Notes under the pieces: model-generated
Database searches by the model: none
What the model saw: the letters and a program-made list of their open reading frames with translations, nothing else
What the model was told of the DNA's origin: nothing
Translations under genes and position numbers: made by a program
Assembly: GCA_913056455.1 (NCBI GenBank)
Contig: CAJXMJ010000003.1
Location: forward strand, 62,001 to 126,000
Direction: 5' to 3'
Source of the DNA: an uncultured Fodinibius sp.
GTDB lineage: Bacteria; Bacteroidota; Rhodothermia; Balneolales; Balneolaceae
DNA: 64,000 bases
Part shown: positions 51,201 to 60,495 of the stretch, in pieces
How positions within the stretch are numbered: position 1 is the stretch's first letter
Layout: every line of letters starts with the position of its first letter

Positions 51201-54200
51201 TTAAAAGTCGATCTTGAAATGGAAATAATATTGCTTGGATGAGGGATAGGGTGCTACCTCAATGCCTTGTGCAATAGGTTGATTTCCAAAGTTGGAGGCC
51301 TCAGGGTCATAACTGCGATAGGGCGACACGGTAAAGAGGTTGGTTGCCGAAGCACCCAGTCGAATGCCGCGAATGCCGTTGCTGACGTTAGCCAGCCATG
51401 CGCTGGGAACGGTGTAATACAATCCTATTTCCCGCAGGCGTAGGTACGAAGCATCCTGTACGAATTGGTCGGTGCTGATACCCAGCAGACTTAGTCGTTT
51501 AATACCGTTAGGTGTGTCATCGGTAATTCCTGCTGCTTGATTCTGGTATTCGGCAAAGGTTAAGTCTGTATCATCATAATCAGGTGTTGTCCCGTTGAGA
51601 TCGAACAATAGCTCCGTGAGGTTGATCATGTCGCCGCCCTGTTTCCAGTGGAGCAGGAATGAAAAATCTACGTTTCTGAAGATTTTAAACTCATTCTGCA
51701 TCGACATCTGGAAGTCAGGTTCACCGTCCCCCAGTTTCTTCGTTAGAATGTTCGGGTTACCGTTTGTATCGGTGACCAGGTTTCCATTACCGTCGACTTC
51801 AGGATCAAGGCCAACGATTTGAGTAGCTGATTTCCCCTCTTCGATTCGATATACTCCTAATGAGGTGCCGAAACCACCTACATCAAAAGCGGGTACAGGT
51901 AAGTCAGTTACTTTGGAGACATTTTTCCAAAAGTTGATGTTTGTATTCCAATTAAAGTTTCGTCTGTTCACAGGGAGCAGGTTCAAGCTTACCTCAATGC
52001 CTCGATTTCTCATTTTTCCCGCATTAAAGCTTTCGAAGCTAAATCCGGTTGAGGGTTCCAGCTCGCGCTGCAATAACATGTCTTCAATCTGTTTTTGATA
52101 GACCGTAAGCTCGAGTGATGCGAATCCATCTTTGACGGAGATATCAAAACCTGCTTCGATCTCTTTCTGACGTTCGGGTTTAATGTCATCGACTCCACGA
52201 ATATTGGTCAGCAGAACGCCTCCCAATCCACCGGTATTGGAGGGCGCCAGGGATGTAAATTTAGCTCCGAACGTGGAAAGGTTACCAGTTTGTCCGTAAG
52301 CAACACGGAACTTGAGGTTGTCAATGGCATCGGCTGACCAGAAGTTTTCGTTGGTAATATTCCATGCCAGTGAGGCTTTCGGGTACAGATATATTTTGTT
52401 CACGTCACCGTTTCTATCAGATTTATCCCCACGTAATCCCACGGTTGCGATATAAGTATCGGCATAGTTTACTTCTTCCTGGAAGAAGTAACCGCGGTCA
52501 CGCTGAAATATTTTAGTCTGATCTACTCGCACAGATACGGCCTGATCTACATTGGTCTGCGTACCAAGCACTCCATTTGATACATTTAGAACCCGGTTTT
52601 GGTCATTATTAAAGGAGGTGTATCCGGCCTGTGAAACAAATGAAAGCTGATTGCTTGCTGTAAAATTATGTACCAGCAGTGCTGAGGTATTGGTGTTTAA
52701 ATTATTGGTGTTGGTTTCTATCAGGGTACCGGGTGCTCCACTGGCTTGTTCAAACTGTAATTCGCTAGGAAATACGAGCTTGTTATTTTGACTGAAGTGA
52801 TCCACACCGCCCGTAAATCTGAAGTTTAACGTATGTTTTGATTGCTGTATGATGCTGTAATCTACGTCAACCGACGTTAGTATTCTATTTACGAATTCAC
52901 CGTTTGAAAACAGGTCACGTGTTTGTAGCTGGTTGGCTGAGTTAAACGGATGATTGGGATATATTCTGTTGGCATCGGGACGCAAATCAATGAAGTTAGG
53001 AGTAGCTACCATCGATACTCCGAAGGTCGTGCCGGTGTTGTCGTTATTGGTTAATCCCCGAAACGTTTCGGAGTGGATATAATTTGAGGATACTTTAATA
53101 TTTAGATCGTTAGTAAACCGATGATCTATATTAGCTCGTATTGATTGTTTCTCATATCCTGTCGTTGTAATAATTCCTTCATCATCCTGCAAACTGCCGC
53201 TGATATAGAAGCTGGTAGATTCATTGCCAAAGCTACTGCTTATTTGAGTACGAGCCAGCATACCTTCTTGACCATACATTAACTCTTCGTAATCGAGGAA
53301 TCTTCCTGAGCTTTGGGCTTCATTAAAAAGCGCTAATCCCGTAGGTCCGAAAGCACCTTCGGCTGTTTGGGCTGTAAAATCACGTGCACCCAGTTTTTTG
53401 ATGATGGTATTGAAACCTACAGACTGGGAAACGCTGAATTGTGGCTGTCCTCCACTACCACGTTTTGTTTGAATGATTACCACACCACTGGAGGCTCGTT
53501 GTCCATAAATGGCTGCAGCTGAGGCTCCTTTTAAAATCTCAATACTTGCAATTTCATCGGGATTAAGGTCAGCTATTCGATTTACAGGGTTATCTTGATT
53601 GGAAGCACTACCGCCGGCCGCGGCCGCCGTTACAGCATTGGATCCATTTGGAATAGCATCGTTATTAAGGTAAATGCCATCTACAATATATAATGGCTCC
53701 GAAGATCCGTTAATCGTTGTAACACCGCGTAATTTCATCGAAATACCACCACCGGGCGCTCCTGAGTTGGCACTGATATTAGCCCCGGGAATTTTGCCAT
53801 ACAAATCCGAGCTCAGCGTTTGGGATTGCGTAGTCCCTCTCAATTCAGCGGATGAGATAGAGGTGACCGCATTAGCCAGATTTTCTCTTTTTATGGAGCT
53901 GGCAAGACCGGTTACCACTACTTCTTCCAGGTTCGCTACATCAGAAGATAACTCGACTACGAGGTCTTCTGTATTGGTATCTACATTAATGTTTTTTGCG
54001 ATATAACCCACATAACTAATGCGAAGAATGGCCTCAGTTCCGGGTAATTCAATCGTAAACTCTCCATCGACATCTGTTGTCGTGCCTGCACTTGTTTCGG
54101 CATGAAATATATTTGCTCCTACAAGTAGCTCTCCGGTGCGCTCGTCTACTACTGAACCGGTTACTGTAAATTGTGCTAAGGCTATATTAGAATACAATAG

Positions 54201-54242
54201 CATTATAGCCAGCGCTAAAAGTGATTTGTAACGGTTGTACAT
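51201..54242 (-). CDS. susC: SusC/RagA TonB-dependent receptor
   Basis: The 1013-aa protein has a signal peptide (about 1-23), a carboxypeptidase-D-like regulatory domain (about 25-105), a plug domain with P-G-A-N-I-S-A-N-S-G-A-P-G-G-G and a 22-strand barrel. It pairs with the SusD gene 18 bases downstream. It transports nutrients across the outer membrane with TonB energy; the substrate is unknown. Confidence 0.9.
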   Translation of the reverse strand: MYNRYKSLLALAIMLLYSNIALAQFTVTGSVVDERTGELLVGANIFHAETSAGTTTDVDGEFTIELPGTEAILRISYVGYIAKNINVDTNTEDLVVELSSDVANLEEVVVTGLASSIKRENLANAVTSISSAELRGTTQSQTLSSDLYGKIPGANISANSGAPGGGISMKLRGVTTINGSSEPLYIVDGIYLNNDAIPNGSNAVTAAAAGGSASNQDNPVNRIADLNPDEIASIEILKGASAAAIYGQRASSGVVIIQTKRGSGGQPQFSVSQSVGFNTIIKKLGARDFTAQTAEGAFGPTGLALFNEAQSSGRFLDYEELMYGQEGMLARTQISSSFGNESTSFYISGSLQDDEGIITTTGYEKQSIRANIDHRFTNDLNIKVSSNYIHSETFRGLTNNDNTGTTFGVSMVATPNFIDLRPDANRIYPNHPFNSANQLQTRDLFSNGEFVNRILTSVDVDYSIIQQSKHTLNFRFTGGVDHFSQNNKLVFPSELQFEQASGAPGTLIETNTNNLNTNTSALLVHNFTASNQLSFVSQAGYTSFNNDQNRVLNVSNGVLGTQTNVDQAVSVRVDQTKIFQRDRGYFFQEEVNYADTYIATVGLRGDKSDRNGDVNKIYLYPKASLAWNITNENFWSADAIDNLKFRVAYGQTGNLSTFGAKFTSLAPSNTGGLGGVLLTNIRGVDDIKPERQKEIEAGFDISVKDGFASLELTVYQKQIEDMLLQRELEPSTGFSFESFNAGKMRNRGIEVSLNLLPVNRRNFNWNTNINFWKNVSKVTDLPVPAFDVGGFGTSLGVYRIEEGKSATQIVGLDPEVDGNGNLVTDTNGNPNILTKKLGDGEPDFQMSMQNEFKIFRNVDFSFLLHWKQGGDMINLTELLFDLNGTTPDYDDTDLTFAEYQNQAAGITDDTPNGIKRLSLLGISTDQFVQDASYLRLREIGLYYTVPSAWLANVSNGIRGIRLGASATNLFTVSPYRSYDPEASNFGNQPIAQGIEVAPYPSSKQYYFHFKIDF

Positions 54243-54524
54243 AGCTATAAATTAGTGTTATTATTATACTTATATGCAATATACTCGCAATAAGTATATG
54301 GGTGAACTTTTTTTAGCTGAAGGAGAGAAAAACAGAAAAAAGTCAATAATTGAACCTGTTTTCCTAAATTGGGTAAAGAAAAAAAGCTCTTTTCTTTATT
54401 TATTACGGCTGGATGTCAAGAGTGTGCCACCATTGTATCCCCGGATGATATTATTTGAATGCTTATCTTATGATCTCTGTTTTGTATCTTTGATAAAACA
54501 AAATAATCAATAAGATTTGATAAG

Positions 54525-55079
54525 ATGAGAAATTATTCTTGGGTATTTATACTTTTATTCGCAATCAGTTCAATTGCTTGTGGTGGAGCAGATAAACAGC
54601 AGAAGGAAGCGGCAAACACAACTGAAAATGGCAATCAAGCCGATCAAAATTTAACAGAAGCCGAATATGTAGAACAGGCTACGTTTACTGATTTTGACGG
54701 GAACAAAGTCTCTATTTCAGATTTTGAAGGGAAGGTTGTACTCATTGATTTTTGGGAGACATGGTGCAAGCCCTGCCTGGCAAGTTTTCCAACCATGCAA
54801 AAAGTGCAGGATGAATACCCTGACAGTTTTGTTGTTCTGGCCGTTACACCCGGATTTACAGATACAAAGGAAGATGCCGAAGCTTTTGCTCAAGAGCATG
54901 ATTATACCTTTAAATACCTGATGGATTCAAATAATCTGCATCGTAAGTTAGGCGTGCAGGGTATTCCCTTTAAGGTATATGTAGATGCCGAAGGGAATTT
55001 TATAGAGAAATCGATGGGAACATCCGGTCCACAGGGAGATTACAAGAAGCTGAAAAAGATCATTAAGAAGCATAAATAA
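54525..55079 (+). CDS. TlpA/ResA-like thioredoxin lipoprotein
   Basis: The 184-aa protein has a lipoprotein signal ending S-S-I-A-C (Cys19), a linker rich in Asn/Gln/Glu, then a thioredoxin fold with W-C-K-P-C (about 84-88) and cis-Pro in G-I-P-F near 146. It reduces or rearranges disulphides in the periplasm. Confidence 0.85.
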   Translation: MRNYSWVFILLFAISSIACGGADKQQKEAANTTENGNQADQNLTEAEYVEQATFTDFDGNKVSISDFEGKVVLIDFWETWCKPCLASFPTMQKVQDEYPDSFVVLAVTPGFTDTKEDAEAFAQEHDYTFKYLMDSNNLHRKLGVQGIPFKVYVDAEGNFIEKSMGTSGPQGDYKKLKKIIKKHK

Positions 55080-55187
55080 AAAGTAGCCTTGCTAAGGAAT
55101 GTATTTTTATTTGCTGTTGTTGAGTAAGGTCGGTAAATCTTGTATTTTTAGAAACTTTCACAAAACGGAAATTAAGTAATAAAATTC

Positions 55188-56501
55188 ATGGCACAGAAGG
55201 TAAAAGAGAAACTTCCTTACAAAGTTAAGGACATTGAACTGGCTGATTTCGGTCGAAAAGAGATACGTTTGGCCGAGGCAGAGATGCCTGGTTTGATGGC
55301 ACTCCGCGAAGAGTATGCGGATGAACAACCGTTGGAAGGAGCACGCATTGCGGGCTGCCTGCATATGACGGTACAAACAGCAGTATTAATTGAAACACTC
55401 GTTGAGCTGGGAGCCGATGTACAGTGGTCTTCCTGTAATATTTTTTCAACGCAGGATCACGCTGCAGCAGCCATAGCTGACCAAGGTATTCCCGTGTACG
55501 CCTGGAAGGGAATGAACGAAGAGGAGTTTTGGTGGGCGATCGAGCAGACTCTCTTCTTTGAAGATGGTAAGCCATTGAATATGATTTTAGATGATGGCGG
55601 AGATCTAACAAAATTAGTACATGAAGATTATCCGGAACTGCTCGACGGCATCAACGGAATTTCTGAGGAGACTACTACCGGTGTGAATCGCCTTTACAAA
55701 ATGGCGAAAAACGGAACGCTTGGTGCTCCCGCAATCAACGTTAATGATTCGGTAACCAAATCGAAGTTTGATAACAAGTATGGCTGCCGCGAGTCTTGTG
55801 TAGATGCGGTTAAGCGCGCTACCGATATTATGTTGGCTGGAAAAGTAGCGGTTGTTGCCGGATACGGTGATGTCGGTAAAGGTTCTGCTGCCTCGTTGCG
55901 TGGAGCCGGTGCCCGTGTAATTGTTACAGAAATTGATCCTATCTGCGCACTACAAGCAGCCATGGAAGGCTATGAAGTGATGAAGATGGATGATGCTGTC
56001 AAAGAAGCTGATATTGTCGTGACGGCAACCGGTAATAAGGATATCATTACTGAGCGTCACTTCAAGAATATGAAGGACAAGACGATTGTCGGTAATATCG
56101 GTCACTTTGATAATGAGATTGATGTGACCTGGCTTAAAGAAAATTCTGAGCGCGATAATATTAAGCCTCAAGTTGACCTGTTTAAGCTTGATGACAATGG
56201 AAAAGAGATTATTCTCCTTTCTGAAGGTCGCTTGATGAATTTAGGAAACGCAACTGGACATCCATCTTTTGTGATGTCAAACAGCTTTACCAACCAGACG
56301 TTGGCTCAGATTGCACTCTGGAATCGTCCTGAAGATTTTGATCTGGAGGTAAGTGTACTTCCTAAAGAGCTTGATGAGAAAGTCGCTCGTTTGCACCTTA
56401 AGAAAATTGGTGTAGAGCTTGATGAACTTTCTGAAGATCAGGCTGAATATATTGATGTTCCTAAGGAAGGACCATACAAGCCTGATCATTATCGCTATTA
56501 A
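55188..56501 (+). CDS. ahcY: S-adenosylhomocysteinase
   Basis: The 437-aa protein has the NAD-binding motif [10 protein letters not shown] near 227 and ends with the conserved P-x-x-Y-R-Y (K-P-D-H-Y-R-Y). It hydrolyses S-adenosylhomocysteine to homocysteine and adenosine, recycling the product of methyltransferases. Full family length. Confidence 0.95.
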   Translation: MAQKVKEKLPYKVKDIELADFGRKEIRLAEAEMPGLMALREEYADEQPLEGARIAGCLHMTVQTAVLIETLVELGADVQWSSCNIFSTQDHAAAAIADQGIPVYAWKGMNEEEFWWAIEQTLFFEDGKPLNMILDDGGDLTKLVHEDYPELLDGINGISEETTTGVNRLYKMAKNGTLGAPAINVNDSVTKSKFDNKYGCRESCVDAVKRATDIMLAGKVAVVAGYGDVGKGSAASLRGAGARVIVTEIDPICALQAAMEGYEVMKMDDAVKEADIVVTATGNKDIITERHFKNMKDKTIVGNIGHFDNEIDVTWLKENSERDNIKPQVDLFKLDDNGKEIILLSEGRLMNLGNATGHPSFVMSNSFTNQTLAQIALWNRPEDFDLEVSVLPKELDEKVARLHLKKIGVELDELSEDQAEYIDVPKEGPYKPDHYRY

Positions 56502-56531
56502 TGGTTTAATAGCAGATTAGCAATTAATATT

Positions 56532-56565
56532 GGCCTCATTCATCTTGCGATGGATGAGGCCTTTT
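56532..56565 (+). terminator. Terminator of ahcY
   Basis: The long stem GGCCTCATTCATC/GATGGATGAGGCC (56532-56544 with 56549-56561; one mismatch) with a 4-base loop is followed by TTTTATTTG. A strong intrinsic terminator 31 bases after the stop. Confidence 0.85.
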
Positions 56566-56575
56566 ATTTGCAGGG

Positions 56576-57547
56576 TTAAAAGCTGTTTAAAAGTGATTTA
56601 GCATCACTTCCATACGAAATTAGTTCGCTGCCATATAAAACTTCTCCCTCTCTTGAAGTTTCGTATTTAACAACGCCGCCCGGAACTTCTTTGTCCGCAC
56701 GCCACATTTTAAGAGAGGTTCCTCCGGTGATTCCAAAGTTCAGCAAGTCGGTTGTAAATGTTCCTGCCGGCGTTTCAACAGATACATTGGTTTGTTCTTG
56801 AGCCCCTTCAATTGATTCTTGGGTCAGCTCTGTGGGTTGACTGTACCAACCTTCGGAAACCGGCTTTTCCTGTACTTTTCCACCTTCTACCTGTTCCCGG
56901 TATCGGAGTATGGACTTTCGATTTTCGGAAAAGAGTATTTCAGCGATATACTTTGGTTGTTCGGAATCTTTTTCAAGAAGTGCGACTTGCCACCACTGTT
57001 TGCCATTATCCAACTCTTTCAGAAAGGCTTTTTTCATAATTAGCCCGTCATCATCATCGGTTGTGATTCTCCATTTAGTCATTTCTGATTGTTCATAAGA
57101 GTCTAACTCAAGGCCATAACCGAAGCTGCTAAATAAATAGTTGAACATCATGGGATACATGTTGGCTGAGCCAAACGTTATTCCACTCATTCCAGTATAC
57201 GTAACCTGCTGCGTTAGATGGCGGGTAAACGTTTCATTATTGTCGGATGGCATGGTAAGCGTAAAGTTTGAAGGCATATAATTATCTGCCATTACGCTAA
57301 CAGTGTAAAGGCCAACGCTTCCAAAGCGTATGGTAGCTACACCCTTTGAATTCGTGGTAGATTTACGGCCGTTTGAAGCTTCAACCTGTGCACCTTCTAC
57401 AGGTTCATCATTTTGATTTAGAACTTTTATTTCTGCTGAATGCACGGGTATATCATTTAGCAATTGGGCACTGGGCGAACATCCAATGAAGAGAAAAATT
57501 ATAAGAACGACTGCAGTAAGTAATTTGTAAATTGAGGAACGCTTCAT
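56576..57547 (-). CDS. Lipoprotein with carboxypeptidase-regulatory-like domain
   Basis: I start at the ATG at 57547 (323 aa); Met at 57568 adds seven residues and cannot be excluded. A lipoprotein signal (ending L-F-I-G-C) precedes a carboxypeptidase-regulatory-like (Ig-like) domain (V-L-N-Q-N-D-E-P-V-E-G-A-Q-V-E-A) and an unrecognised beta-rich C-terminal part. Function unknown. Confidence 0.7.
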   Translation of the reverse strand: MKRSSIYKLLTAVVLIIFLFIGCSPSAQLLNDIPVHSAEIKVLNQNDEPVEGAQVEASNGRKSTTNSKGVATIRFGSVGLYTVSVMADNYMPSNFTLTMPSDNNETFTRHLTQQVTYTGMSGITFGSANMYPMMFNYLFSSFGYGLELDSYEQSEMTKWRITTDDDDGLIMKKAFLKELDNGKQWWQVALLEKDSEQPKYIAEILFSENRKSILRYREQVEGGKVQEKPVSEGWYSQPTELTQESIEGAQEQTNVSVETPAGTFTTDLLNFGITGGTSLKMWRADKEVPGGVVKYETSREGEVLYGSELISYGSDAKSLLNSF

Positions 57548-57819
57548 CGTATAGGTAAACAACTTCATAATAGATGTTATTTTGTTGAGTTTAGAATCAA
57601 GATTATTGGCATGTACATGATTTGTATTACTAAGGTTTTGCAGAAATCTTCTTTAGCATTATGAGAAGTATGTGTGATTATTATAAATACTGAAACTGCT
57701 AATGCTTCAGTAGTATATGCGTGATTGATGAATAAAATAGGTCAAATACTTTGCTGTACTTTTTAAAAAAATGAGAAGTTTTGAATATTTTAAACCAAAA
57801 TTTTTAATAAAATGATATT

Positions 57820-58158
57820 ATGTCTGATAACAAGAAGGAAATAAGTATTACGGTAGAGCTTGACGATAATAATGTGCCCGAAAAAATTGATTGGAATGCT
57901 ACCGACAAAGAGGGGGAAGGTATTGCCAACTGTAAAGCGATGTTTTTATCAATGTGGGACCCCAAGAAACAGGATACTCTGCGTCTGGATTTGTGGACGA
58001 AAGAGATGACCAAAGACGAGATGAAAATATTTTTTCACCAGACGTTGGTAACAATGGCCGATACACTGGAAAATGCTACTGAAGAAGAGGGGATGGCCGA
58101 AGATATGCGTGATTTCACTGCCTACTTCGCTGATAAAATGGAAATTCTCGATAAGTAG
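57820..58158 (+). CDS. gldC: Gliding motility protein GldC
   Basis: The 112-aa cytoplasmic protein matches GldC of Bacteroidota: E-I-x-I-x-V-x-L-D near the start, W-N-A-T-D, and L-W-T-K-E-M-T near 79. In gliding species it helps motility, but it is also present in non-gliding relatives, so motility is not implied here. A palindromic repeat lies directly after the stop. Confidence 0.8.
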   Translation: MSDNKKEISITVELDDNNVPEKIDWNATDKEGEGIANCKAMFLSMWDPKKQDTLRLDLWTKEMTKDEMKIFFHQTLVTMADTLENATEEEGMAEDMRDFTAYFADKMEILDK

Positions 58159-58173
58159 GGTAGCGAAGTGGTT

Positions 58174-58260
58174 TGTCATTTCGAGCCCAACGTAGTGAGG
58201 CGAGAAATCTATGTTTTGCAGTGATAAAACAAAGATCTCATACTCACGTTCGAGATGACA
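58174..58260. repeat. Long imperfect palindromic repeat
   Basis: Left arm 58174-58210 (TGTCATTTCGAG...AATCT) and right arm 58233-58260 form an imperfect hairpin that ends in TGACA. Its right end covers the last codons of the Memo-like gene (stop at 58244). The sequence type (T-G-T-C-A-T at the ends, AGATCT/AATCT inside) links it with the other palindromes in this region. Confidence 0.6.
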
Positions 58261-59509
58261 GGTGTTCACTAAAGAGAATTGAGCCAAATGTTACGGCACT
58301 ATCGCGCTCACGCTCATCCCATAAGTCATAGCTTAAAATTTCTCCCCCGATGTTAGGCATAGTCTGAAGGAAGGTATATAAAGGGGGGAAGCCACAAATA
58401 CGATAGGGATCATATTCTTTTTTCATCAATTCGAGCATAGATTCTTGCTGATTCTTAGAGCCATATTCCAAAAACTGTTTGTCAAAATTCGCTACATCAT
58501 CAAACATTGTTGCAGCAGGAGCGTCATCTCCAAACTTTTGACCAAAGTGAGCTAAGTCTCCACTAATCAAAAAGAAGGTTTCACTATCGTCACCGTACCT
58601 GTCTCTCAGAAATGTGGAGAAGTGATCAAGCTGCTGACCTAAATGACCATTTTCCATATAATACAAGTCGTCGAGCCCGCGAATAACAAAAGGCAAAATT
58701 TCGTATTGGTGATCCCAAAGGTAGCTCAAAAAAAGCAGGTGTAGTTCAATACTATGTTCCATGCGGTGGGCGCGATCATTAAATGAAATTCCGAGGTCAG
58801 TATTGGCCTGTTGTAATTCCTGAATAGCTTTCTGATCTCGGGAAATTCTGCCCAATGGCATATTAAAATCTTTATCAATCAGAATAAATGGATTGTTTTG
58901 ATATAAGTTGGGATAAAGTCCGGCATAATGAGAGGTGGCCAGCATAATTATGCGCTTGGGTTTCAAATCCCGAATGGGTGCAAAAGCTTTTACATAACTT
59001 TCCAGTGCTACCCGTGGATCGATATGGGGAGCATAAAGGGCTTTGGCTGAATCGGCAGCTTTGATATTGTCTTCAGCATGTTTGGCAAAAGCATCATCCA
59101 GATAATCTTTTAGTTCATTGGGATCGGCAGGGTAGGAGCTGCCAACTGTTACGGAGTGATGGATTGGTGAGGCCTCATATTCAGCCTCGAGTGTTTCAGC
59201 ATGATGCTCAAAATAATCGGAAGCCAGCACCCGGTTCTTATCCAATAGCTGTATGAATTGTAACAGATCATCTTTGCTGATGCCCTTTCCTAAATGTTGC
59301 TCCAGGTCATTAATGCTTTTTTGTCCATCGAACAGCGAAAGAAGTTGTCCCGCCTCCCGTTTTAAGGCAAAGTCTTGGGTAGTATATCCCCGTTGATCAT
59401 GAAAGTACAGTAAAGTACTGCCATTATCTTGCACGGGGATGATCTGAAGGTCACGACGTAGTTCCGGAATGGGTTTTGTTTTTGAACTAAATAGCTTTTC
59501 GTGACTCAT
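58244..59509 (-). CDS. Memo-family (AmmeMemoRadiSam B) protein with PqqD-like N-terminus
   Basis: I start at the ATG at 59509 (421 aa); Met at 59536 is an alternative. The C-terminal 280 residues match the Memo/AmmeMemoRadiSam B family (S-S-Y-P-A-D-P-N near 128, A-P-H-I-D near 160 and S-G-D-L-A-H-F near 300), a dioxygenase-like fold. The N-terminal about 110 residues look like a PqqD-type winged helix (L-F-D-G-Q-K-S-I-N-D-L). Such a PqqD domain suggests a peptide-modifying partner, but no radical SAM gene is nearby. Its end overlaps the palindromic repeat. Confidence 0.75.
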   Translation of the reverse strand: MSHEKLFSSKTKPIPELRRDLQIIPVQDNGSTLLYFHDQRGYTTQDFALKREAGQLLSLFDGQKSINDLEQHLGKGISKDDLLQFIQLLDKNRVLASDYFEHHAETLEAEYEASPIHHSVTVGSSYPADPNELKDYLDDAFAKHAEDNIKAADSAKALYAPHIDPRVALESYVKAFAPIRDLKPKRIIMLATSHYAGLYPNLYQNNPFILIDKDFNMPLGRISRDQKAIQELQQANTDLGISFNDRAHRMEHSIELHLLFLSYLWDHQYEILPFVIRGLDDLYYMENGHLGQQLDHFSTFLRDRYGDDSETFFLISGDLAHFGQKFGDDAPAATMFDDVANFDKQFLEYGSKNQQESMLELMKKEYDPYRICGFPPLYTFLQTMPNIGGEILSYDLWDERERDSAVTFGSILFSEHLSSRT

Positions 59510-59532
59510 AAAATCATATCTTAATACTTGAG

Positions 59533-59595
59533 TCATTCTGAATTCGTTTCAGCATCTTTACGTAAGGAATAGATCCTGAAACGAATTCAGAATGA
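59533..59595. repeat. Long near-perfect inverted repeat
   Basis: Arms 59533-59557 and 59571-59595 are 25 bases each with one mismatch and a 13-base loop. The outer sequence TCATTCTGAATTCGTTTCAG recalls the copies at 44385 and 60354. It sits between the nth stop and the Memo-like gene start. Confidence 0.8.
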
Positions 59596-59610
59596 TATAT
59601 AGGTAGTTGG

Positions 59611-60318
59611 TCAATTTTCTCTCATCGCTTGGCATTCGCAGTCAATCCCATACTCTTTGCACAGTGGATGATCAGGCGGTTCAGAAATACGCGATTTACA
59701 GGCATTCCGTCCATGGTGAATCATCAAATGCGAAAGATTAGTCCAGTGTTCCCTGGGAAATAAGGCCATCAGGTCACGCTCAATTTTATCCGTATTTTTT
59801 TCGTGTTCGGTAAGGCCATATCTGTTGGAAAAACGACGCACGTGCGTATCCACAACAACTCCCTTATTTATGTTAAAGGCATTGCCAAGAACCACATTGG
59901 CTGTTTTTCGAGCTACGCCATAAAATTCCAGAAGGTCATCCATATTTTGTGGTACTTCCCCATCATGCTTTTCAACAATAGCTTGTGCCGATCGTTTTAG
60001 CGCTTTGGCTTTATTGCGATAAAATCCGGTGGAACGGACCAGTTCTTCCAGTTCCTGGATGGGAGCATTGGCCATAGCTTTGGGAGTTGGATAAGCTTCA
60101 AATAAATCCGGGGTAGTCTTATTAACGCGAACATCAGTACACTGTGCACTTAAAATAGTAGCACATAAAAGTTCAAACGGATTTCTGTAGTCTAATGCAC
60201 AATGTGGATTGGGATAGTGTTCATAAAGTTTATCCAGTATTTCTTTGGCACGGGCTTTTTGCTTTTTCGTTTTTTCGGGAAGCTTTGGGAGGTCGTCGTA
60301 CTGCTTTTTTTTCGCCAT
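59611..60318 (-). CDS. nth: Endonuclease III
   Basis: The 235-aa HhH-GPD protein has V-A-R-K-T-A-N-V-V-L (catalytic Lys) and V-V-D-T-H-V-R-R (catalytic Asp) in the usual order. Near the end the cysteines are C-x12-C-x6-C-x1-C (207, 220, 227, 229), unlike the normal C-x6-C-x2-C-x5-C of the 4Fe-4S cluster. It removes oxidised pyrimidines by its glycosylase/AP-lyase activity; whether the cluster forms is uncertain. Confidence 0.9.
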   Translation of the reverse strand: MAKKKQYDDLPKLPEKTKKQKARAKEILDKLYEHYPNPHCALDYRNPFELLCATILSAQCTDVRVNKTTPDLFEAYPTPKAMANAPIQELEELVRSTGFYRNKAKALKRSAQAIVEKHDGEVPQNMDDLLEFYGVARKTANVVLGNAFNINKGVVVDTHVRRFSNRYGLTEHEKNTDKIERDLMALFPREHWTNLSHLMIHHGRNACKSRISEPPDHPLCKEYGIDCECQAMREN

Positions 60319-60353
60319 TTGTGATGATTCTGCGGTGAATTATTCTTTTGATG

Positions 60354-60376
60354 TCATCCTGAATTTGTTTCAGGAT
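60354..60376. repeat. Dispersed palindromic repeat, copy
   Basis: A perfect hairpin ATCCTGAA/TTCAGGAT (60356-60363 with 60369-60376) with a TTTGT loop, preceded by GTC. Same type as the copies at 44385 and 59533. Confidence 0.7.
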
Positions 60377-60495
60377 ATAAAACTCTAAATAATTTGAATA
60401 ACTAAGGATAATGTAAATCCAGTGTTATTTAAGGTGGAAATAAACAAACATTTTATCCTACCTTTAGCTTCACTAAATAAAGGAAAACAAATGCA

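Noticed and set aside
49803-54242. Complete polysaccharide utilisation locus
   Set aside because: Only the SusC/SusD pair is present; no glycoside hydrolase, sensor or regulator lies next to it.
54274-54513. Plus-strand 79-codon frame upstream of the TlpA-like gene
   Set aside because: It looks like AT-rich non-coding sequence, with no signal or family; it lies in the promoter region of susC.
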